DNA from: Dermanyssus gallinae
Taxonomy: Eukaryota; Arthropoda; Arachnida; Mesostigmata; Dermanyssidae
Reading direction: 5' to 3'
Length of the DNA: 64,000 bases
Assembly (NCBI GenBank): GCA_003439945.1
Contig: QVRM01006074.1
Coordinates: forward strand, 1,054,001-1,118,000
Part shown: piece after piece, positions 58,687 to 64,000 of the stretch
Layout of the letters: the number at the start of each line of letters is the position of its first letter
How positions within the stretch are numbered: the stretch's first letter is position 1
The notes under the pieces: model-generated
What the model was told of the DNA's origin: nothing
Database searches by the model: none
The model's input: only the letters and a program-made list of their open reading frames with translations
Translations under genes and position numbers: made by a program

Positions 58687-61287
58687 ATGCCGTCTTCTTC
58701 TCCCCTTTCTCTTCACAAGTTACTCGCCAACGCCAAGATGACACGCAAGGTGCTGCGCAGGATCCCAAAGGGAGCGCAAATTCCTTTGCGCGGACTCTTC
58801 CACCGACTGCTTAAAGACGTCGTGAAAAAGAATGACGAAGCGAGCTGGACCGCGCTGCTTACCCTCGCCCCAAAAGTCCTCCACGTCGACAAGGAAACCC
58901 AAGGAGGCCATAGCTTGGCCAGCGTAGTCAAAGAAAAGGTGGCCCTTTTTGGAGCTGCCACTCTCACTTGCATGGAGGCTGAGGGGCGAGGCAAACGTGT
59001 ATTGACGGATAAAGCTCGCGCCCAGATCGCTGCTCACAAGCTTTCCATGGATTTTAATGTGCGGAGCGCCATTAGAATCTTGTCCTCCGATGACACGATT
59101 GCGCCCGTAACAAAGGAGTCGATTGATGAGATGATCGCAAAACACCCTCCTGCTCCCGCAGGGGACGCGGTGCCACCATCCCCTATCGGCTTGCCAGCGG
59201 TTGGGTCATGCTCAAGCGAGGATGTTGCCAAGGCACTTCGCACCTTTCCATCCGGTGCGGCGGGAGGCCCCGACGGCCTCACGCCTGACCATCTAAAATG
59301 CCTTCTTCCTGCCAACGGAGACCACAACGATGTGCTGGAAACACTCGCTAAGGTTTGCGATATCATACGTAACGGGCAAGTTCCGAAGACTGTGAGAAAC
59401 ATCATATATGGAGGGTGGCTTATTGCCCTAAAGAAGAAAACCGGAGGATACCGACCCATAGCCGTTGGCTGCACCTTGCGTAGACTGGCCACAAAGACCC
59501 TGCTTCCCCAGGTCAATGTGAAAAACTACCTGCAACCTCGGCAAATGGGGTACGCCACTCATAATGGTGCAGAAATAATTGCCCACACGGCTCGCACCTT
59601 CCTCGAAAACAACGAGAAATGCTGCCTCCTAAAATTAGATTTCAAAAATGCGTTTAACTTGAACAAACGAGAACAACTTTTGGCAGAAGTTTCCAAGCAC
59701 GCCCCGGCCCTCTATCCAATGACGCACCAGGCATATAGCAGGCCGACTCCTCTGATGTTCGGTGAAGTTGAAATCAGGTCATCAGCCGGTTGTCAGCAGG
59801 GAGACGTAGCGGCTCCTCTTGCGTTTAGCCTGCTGTTGCATCAGTACGTCAAACAGGTGACATCCAAGGTCCCTCTGTTTTACCTCGACGATGGGACCCT
59901 TCTTGACAACGATCTTTCGGCATTACTCAAAGACATCAAGGATCTCAGAGCGTTCGAGCAATGGAGCGGGATGCAGCTTAACCCATCTAAATGCGAGTTA
60001 TTCCTACAGGGTTTCGAGGACGAAGAGAGACAGCAGGTGATTGCAGAATTTAACAGCAACCTCCCGGGCATCCTTGTAAAGGACCGGTGTGAACTGGACC
60101 TGCTGGGTACGGCGGTCTTCCCCGAAATGATCGGCCCGGTAATGGCCGAGAAGGGAGAACAACTCTCCCGACTTTACCAGAGGCTGGGTCATCTCGGTAG
60201 ACATCAAGCCTACTTTCTGCTTCGGCACGCAATGGGAGTACAAAAGGTCCTGTATGTACTACGGACCTCACCTACCTTCCTTTTGCCGTCAGAAACTTTG
60301 GACCTTGACGACCAAGTGAGGAGAGCCTTGCCCGCTTCTCTTGCTTCGTCGCATAGCTGCGCCTCTGCAGTGGCCGCTACTACCGGCGGACTCATCAGCC
60401 ACCAACAAAACGCCATTCGGATCTGGGACGCGCGTCAGTCTGGTCGTCCTTCTGAGGAACAGGTCACTAGGCAGAAGGGGTGGGACCAAATTGCCACTCA
60501 GGCTACCCACTTAACTCTTCTGTCGGCCTGTGAGTTAGATATAGATTACATTAGACTGAAAGCGGTTTCATCCGACGCTGCCGGAGCGTGGCTTGACGTG
60601 TTTCCGTCCGAGCTAGTCGGCAGTAAGCTGGCTGATGACCACTTCCGTGCCGCCAGTGGCCTCAGACTTTGCATTGCCATGTTTGAGACAGAGGCATGCC
60701 CGTGTGGTGGAACGGTGGATGAACGTGGCCTGCACCGACTTAGTTGCACTAAGCTGGCTAGGCTTACGCAGGGCCGCCACGATGCCATTAATGACATCCT
60801 CGGGCGCGCTTTCAGACAAGCCGGCTACCGCGTCACACTGGAGCCTGGTGGACTACAGAGCGACGACAAGCGTCGACCAGACGGCCTTGCCAGCCGAGAC
60901 TGGGACCTCAATCGGCCGCTGGCATGGGACGTCACCGTCTCCGACAAATACACCCTCGGCTATCGTGCACTAGCCAACGCGGGCGTCGGCAACATTATCC
61001 ACCAACGGGAGATGCACAAACGGCGCTTAAACGCGCATCTCCTTGAGGACCAGGTTGTAATGGCGTTCGGCCTCGAGTCATCTGGCGTTTGGGGCAAGGA
61101 TGCACTCAAACTGACAAAGGAGCTTGGGAAGACGCTCTTCGAGGCCACAGCGGAGCCAAGATCGACCGCTTTCCTTCGACAGAGAGTGTTATTAGAATTA
61201 CAGAGAGGCAACGCCAAGATGATGTTGAGTGGTCACCGACACTCAAGCAATAAGAATAATATAAGCAATATTGTAGATATTATATAA
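58687..61287 (+). CDS. RT and restriction-like endonuclease of an R2/R4-group LINE
   Basis: 866 residues. Reverse transcriptase: GGPDGLTPDHLKCLL at 194-208 (motif 0), GGYRPIAVGCTLRRLATK at 253-270, LLKLDFKNAFN at 314-324 (motif A, catalytic D318), GCQQGDVAAPLAFSLL at 368-383 (motif B), FYLDDGTLLDN at 398-408 (motif C, D401 and D402) and LNPSKCELF at 431-439. Zinc knuckle: C671, C673, H683 and C687. Endonuclease: QGRHDAIND near 695-703, RRPDGLASRDWD from 729, and LAWDVTV with D748, a PD...D site like that of R2. The C-terminus ends in a helix region (TKELGKTLFEATAEPRSTAF). No stop or shift occurs inside it. It would nick target DNA and copy its RNA at the nick. It is unbroken but lacks the zinc-finger start in frame, so activity is uncertain. 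Confidence 0.92.
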   Translation: MPSSSPLSLHKLLANAKMTRKVLRRIPKGAQIPLRGLFHRLLKDVVKKNDEASWTALLTLAPKVLHVDKETQGGHSLASVVKEKVALFGAATLTCMEAEGRGKRVLTDKARAQIAAHKLSMDFNVRSAIRILSSDDTIAPVTKESIDEMIAKHPPAPAGDAVPPSPIGLPAVGSCSSEDVAKALRTFPSGAAGGPDGLTPDHLKCLLPANGDHNDVLETLAKVCDIIRNGQVPKTVRNIIYGGWLIALKKKTGGYRPIAVGCTLRRLATKTLLPQVNVKNYLQPRQMGYATHNGAEIIAHTARTFLENNEKCCLLKLDFKNAFNLNKREQLLAEVSKHAPALYPMTHQAYSRPTPLMFGEVEIRSSAGCQQGDVAAPLAFSLLLHQYVKQVTSKVPLFYLDDGTLLDNDLSALLKDIKDLRAFEQWSGMQLNPSKCELFLQGFEDEERQQVIAEFNSNLPGILVKDRCELDLLGTAVFPEMIGPVMAEKGEQLSRLYQRLGHLGRHQAYFLLRHAMGVQKVLYVLRTSPTFLLPSETLDLDDQVRRALPASLASSHSCASAVAATTGGLISHQQNAIRIWDARQSGRPSEEQVTRQKGWDQIATQATHLTLLSACELDIDYIRLKAVSSDAAGAWLDVFPSELVGSKLADDHFRAASGLRLCIAMFETEACPCGGTVDERGLHRLSCTKLARLTQGRHDAINDILGRAFRQAGYRVTLEPGGLQSDDKRRPDGLASRDWDLNRPLAWDVTVSDKYTLGYRALANAGVGNIIHQREMHKRRLNAHLLEDQVVMAFGLESSGVWGKDALKLTKELGKTLFEATAEPRSTAFLRQRVLLELQRGNAKMMLSGHRHSSNKNNISNIVDII

Positions 61288-61327
61288 GTAATATCTTGAT
61301 AATTGTGATACATGTACATATTGATAA

Positions 61328-61333
61328 AATAAA
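61328..61333 (+). terminator. AATAAA-like signal in the 3' UTR of the LINE
   Basis: The hexamer AATAAA lies about 17 bases before the TTA repeat and about 40 bases after the stop codon. It could act as a polyadenylation signal, although elements of this group often rely on host transcription. Confidence 0.4.
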
Positions 61334-61349
61334 CCCTTGTTCAAAAAAA

Positions 61350-61379
61350 TTATTATTATTATTATTGTTATTATTATTA
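61350..61379. repeat. (TTA)n microsatellite, right of the LINE pair
   Basis: About ten TTA units with one TTG. It follows the plus-strand element's 3' UTR directly, after a short A run (about 61343-61349). Confidence 0.93.
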
Positions 61380-61408
61380 AAAAATATATATATTATTATC
61401 ATCAAGCT

Positions 61409-61526
61409 GAGCATCAGAATAATTGCGAAATGTGCGTATTTTCTTATGAACAGCGCTATTCCTGTTGAAACCAAACCTGACGGGGTCGAGCGAGCTACAT
61501 GTTTATTGTAAGTCAGTAGATCTGTA
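61409..61526. repeat. Dispersed repeat, copy 1
   Basis: It resembles 62858-62974 in the same orientation. Shared words include AGAATAATTGC, TTGAA near the middle, TCTGAC/CCTGAC with GGTCG, and GCTACAT near the end. It has no coding content. The second copy lies on the other side of the foldback. Confidence 0.65.
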
Positions 61527-61848
61527 CTTCATTCTATATAGTTTACTTTTAGTAGAGAGTAGCGTGCAAGGCCCAAGTCGCCGTGTTAGCCCTTAAGGAA
61601 GAATCATTTCTTGGGAATTTTGTTGACAGCTTACCGCTATTGCCAGCACTCAGCGTCATTAATCTCTCCTGCGTTTGCGGTATTGCTCGTCACTAAAAGA
61701 TCTAGTGCTCATGTCCTTGTCTGTCGTATAGTGATGGGCTAGAGCTTACTTCTTCATAAGGGCTGACACCTCAACTCAACAAAACTTTTGGCGTTGTTGT
61801 CTGTGTTATATATATATATATAATTTTTTTTTGATAATCTGTATAGGG

Positions 61849-62562
61849 AATTGTAGAGCTCGTTAAAGCAAATTTTTTTATGGAACATGGTCTCTGAAAA
61901 GTCTTATTTTGGAGTGAGAGTAAAATTACTACAATTTGTCACACTTGTGTTTTTGCCCGACATAGGAGCCAACGCAGACAATCAGTCCTCCTAGACATGA
62001 ACTAAACACACTGTCGTGTTCCTGAGAGAAAATTCTGCTTCTTCCGAAGAACATATAAGGCCGGTCAGAAGATGCGACATGGTCGTTTAGAAGAGAATCG
62101 TCAAAAATGAAGTTATTTATTAGCTTTCACGGCAAATACTTTAAAATCATAACCCTACGACCACCCACAGCGTTCAAAACTAACATATTCAGCAAATGCG
62201 CATTTCATGACGATCATTCTGGTATCAAACGTATGGCAATGCGTGCGCTTTTAAGCGCTGGAAGTGGTCGTAGAGTTATGGTTTTGAGGTATTTGGCGTG
62301 AAAGCTAATAAAGAACTTCATTTTTGACGAATTATCTTCTAAACGACCGTATCGCATCTTCTGAGGGACCTTATATGTTCTTAGGAAAAAGCAGAATTTT
62401 CTCAGGAACACGACAGTATGCTTAGTTTCTGTCTGATTGTCTCTCAACAGCACATTTTATGCTCCTATGTCGGGCAAAAACACTAGTGTCACAAATTGTA
62501 GTAATTTCACTCTCACTCCGAAACAAGACTTCTCAGAGACCATGTTCCATTGGAAAAACATG
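61849..62562. mobile_element. Foldback element with about 300-bp inverted arms
   Basis: The left arm (about 61870-62164) and right arm (62264-62562) are reverse complements with scattered differences. Paired words include GGAACATGGTCTCTGA, TTTTTGCCCGACATAGGAGC, TGTCGTGTTCCTGAG, CATATAAGG and CTACGACCAC. The spacer 62165-62263 is itself weakly self-complementary. TA-rich tracts border both sides (61806-61822 and about 62562-62582). No transposase or other ORF is encoded. This is the form of a foldback or MITE-like DNA element; its autonomous partner is not recognisable here. It does not match the inverted repeats of the Tc3-like element at 23702-25237. Confidence 0.82.
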
Positions 62563-62617
62563 TATATATATATATATATATATGGTGTTGCAGGAATATT
62601 TGAAGCGCGATATACAG

Positions 62618-62751
62618 AATTGTAGAGCTCGTTAAAGCAAATATTTTTCCAATGGAACATGGTCTCTGAGAAATCTTGTTTCGGGAGTAAGAGTAAATTA
62701 CTACAATTTGTGACACTAGTGTTTTTGCCCGACATAGGAGCATAAAATGTG
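62618..62751 (+). repeat. Third copy of the foldback outer module
   Basis: It has the same orientation and nearly the same sequence as 61849-61969 (AATTGTAGAGCTCGTTAAAG to the GACATAGGAGC end), and is the reverse complement of 62451-62562. It therefore forms a second hairpin with the foldback's right arm, so the three modules alternate plus, minus, plus. Confidence 0.85.
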
Positions 62752-62754
62752 TGT

Positions 62755-62756
<2 letters not shown>

Positions 62757-62839
<83 letters not shown>
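62757..62839. repeat. (TA)n microsatellite
   Basis: About 83 bases of uninterrupted TA, the longest in the window. It directly follows the third foldback module. Confidence 0.95.
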
Positions 62840-62842
<3 letters not shown>

Positions 62843-62857
62843 TTCTAATTAAAATGA

Positions 62858-62974
62858 GAGCTCTAGAATAATTGCAAATTTCGGCATATATTAGACTTGT
62901 GTTTTTCTATTGAACATAAATCTGACTAGGTCGTGCATCGAACGTGCTACATTTCAGCCAGTGGATGCGTACTT
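62858..62974. repeat. Dispersed repeat, copy 2
   Basis: See copy 1 at 61409-61526. The two copies lie in the same orientation about 1.45 kb apart, on either side of the foldback complex. Confidence 0.65.
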
Positions 62975-63018
62975 TCCATAATACTTTGCGGGATGCGTAC
63001 TTTCCATGATATTTTGCC
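62963..63018. repeat. Tandem duplication of a 28-bp unit
   Basis: GGATGCGTACTTTCCATAAT at 62963 is repeated as GGATGCGTACTTTCCATGAT at 62991. The two 28-base units differ at a few positions. Confidence 0.85.
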
Positions 63019-63183
63019 TGATCAACTGAGTTCTTTGTTGTAGCCTACCGAGCATCAGATGTTCATATTTCTTTCAAATTACTTTCAGTATTTATAGTAT
63101 ACAAGATTCGAGTCGCCTCATTGAGCAGTCTAGCTAATGCGAAAAGACCAATGCAATGACGTCCGGCATGCTCATCTGGTGGC

Positions 63184-63260
63184 CAGTATTACGCCAACGG
63201 TAAAGGGCGCAGTATTAAGCCAACGCAAATAGCGCAGTATTAAGTCAACGGTAATGGGTC
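63184..63260. repeat. Three tandem units of about 26 bp
   Basis: The units begin at 63184, 63210 and 63235. Each starts CAGTATTA and contains CCAAC or TCAAC. They differ by substitutions and a one-base deletion in the middle unit. Confidence 0.85.
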
Positions 63261-63699
63261 CAATGCCGCCCTCTTTTTTGCGCACCTTCTAGTCGAGTGG
63301 GTACTGTTGAAGCATAGGGCTCATTTTCTGCTCGGAATCGCCTAAAGGTTCATACTAACGCACCTGTTTATAGTATCGATGTGAGGGTTCAGCCGCGTTC
63401 CCTCTAAAACGATATGTAGAATATTGCAGTTGAGAACTGCAGTAGTCCTTTATATAAATCTCTACTGGCTGTTGAGCAGACCTTGTTATTCACATTTGCA
63501 AGCTCCAGAGCCATGTTGTCGCGGATACTTCAAGGTTCAATCTTCACTTCAATTAAAAATTTAAGTTTTATTCACAAACCGCAATGAATTATTTTGACTT
63601 GCACTGATGGCATCATTCCAAATTACTTCCGCCCTGTAAGTTATACCTGCATTACGAATTTGATTAAAGTGGAGGGTGTCACTTTTGTTTCAGTGAGCA
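63261..63699. other. No recognisable gene
   Basis: AT-rich sequence without an open frame or repeat that I can name. Confidence 0.4.
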
Positions 63700-63950
63700 T
63701 CTAAACCTGCGCAGCCATTAAAGCAGGGTAGAACAACGTGAGCTCAGTTTTAGTTGTACCTATCATCAGGCCAAATTTATTTAACACAAGAACTCTATTT
63801 CGTGCATCGATTTCTGGTCGTCAGCCTGTATTGCAAATGGATGAATACAAAAAGTAAAGTCGTCAGTATAGAAAGTGGATAGGACACCTACAGAACGCAT
63901 CTACAGGACACTTTTGCGATAATGCAATCTCTTTTATAATGAAGAGAGTA
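63700..63950 (-). mobile_element. LINE RT fragment around motif C, near the window edge
   Basis: On the minus strand one frame reads VLSTFYTDDFTFCIHPFAIQ (about 63877-63818), the catalytic YxDD motif. After a +1 shift it reads VLNKFGLMIGTTKTELTLFY (about 63797-63738), the usual G-L-x-I-x-x-x-K-T-E segment that follows. The catalytic Asp pair is kept, but the frame is broken. Upstream RT motifs, if present, would lie near or beyond the right end of the window. Confidence 0.65.
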
Positions 63951-64000
63951 CATGACTCACTCTAATCTGAGCGCACTACCTATTAACCCCCCTCCCCCAG

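Larger units (their letters stand above)
58205..61349 (+). mobile_element. Near-complete RLE-type (R2/R4-group) LINE, plus strand
   Basis: About 3.1 kb: a 5' UTR of about 235 bases, a short zinc-finger ORF (58442-58660), an 866-codon ORF (58687-61287), and a 3' UTR of about 60 bases with an AATAAA signal at 61328-61333. It ends at a TTA repeat (61350-61379) and begins beside another (58187-58204). A one-ORF plan of N-terminal zinc finger, RT, zinc knuckle and C-terminal restriction-like endonuclease is that of the R2/R4/NeSL group. The TTA flanks recall Dong-type R4-clade elements, which are known to insert in TAA repeats; assignment to that clade is inference. The coding region is clearly richer in G+C than the flanks. 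It is the best-preserved element in the window. Confidence 0.88.

Noticed and set aside
59034..59516. 160-codon minus-strand frame and other frames inside 58687-61287
   Set aside because: They lie opposite the intact LINE ORF and reflect its G+C-rich codon use.
1..64000. CRISPR arrays, bacterial operons, rRNA genes
   Set aside because: No regularly spaced direct repeats, ribosome binding sites or rRNA sequence were seen; the window is eukaryotic in character.

Overview
The window reads as a eukaryotic, repeat-rich intergenic or intronic stretch, most likely from an arthropod. I see no bacterial gene organisation, no complete host gene, no rRNA and no free-standing tRNA gene. The arthropod assignment is inference: R1-clade-like and R2-group retrotransposon remnants, a Tc3-like transposon and abundant (TA)n and CAG/CAA microsatellites sit together in an AT-rich background. 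I cannot name the species; a mite or other chelicerate would fit but is not shown by the sequence.

Layout. 1-8.59 kb: mostly unannotated, with a GC-richer island at about 2.3-4.9 kb. 8.59-9.96 kb: decayed LINE endonuclease region split by a tRNA-like SINE with a recognisable target-site duplication. 10.24-11.79 kb: minus-strand LINE with RT and a C-terminal zinc motif. 18.0-19.5 kb: wrecked Ty3/gypsy pol. 21.2-23.0 kb: R2-like RT. 23.70-25.24 kb: a whole but dead Tc3-like transposon with long inverted repeats. 25.3-27.6 kb and 28.0-28.6 kb: two more LINE remnants. 30.7-32.5 kb: R1-like element. 34.4-35.5 kb: unclassified LINE. 36.2-38.2 kb: second GC-richer island. 38.4-39.6 kb, 41.8-43.7 kb and 44.1-44.6 kb: minus-strand LINE remnants, with a second, well-preserved SINE at 41.34-41.53 kb. 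51.0-52.6 kb: further R1-like pieces. 56.5-61.4 kb: two oppositely oriented restriction-like-endonuclease LINEs joined and flanked by TTA microsatellite. 61.8-62.75 kb: a large foldback repeat with three alternating modules. 63.7-63.95 kb: an RT fragment near the window end.

The best candidate for something notable is the 56.5-61.4 kb locus. One element there keeps an 866-residue ORF with all RT catalytic motifs, a zinc knuckle and an RPD...D endonuclease site, preceded by a short frame-shifted C2H2 zinc-finger ORF. Its neighbour is 5'-truncated and points the other way. TTA trinucleotide repeats lie at both outer ends and between the two, as expected if a microsatellite were the target. Dong-type (R4-clade) elements are known to insert in TAA repeats, so the target class has precedent; the opposed double insertion is the unusual part.

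These genes do not form a pathway. They are separate mobile elements of different ages. Old LINE and gypsy remnants carry many stops and frameshifts; the SINEs, the foldback and the plus-strand element at 58.2-61.3 kb look younger.
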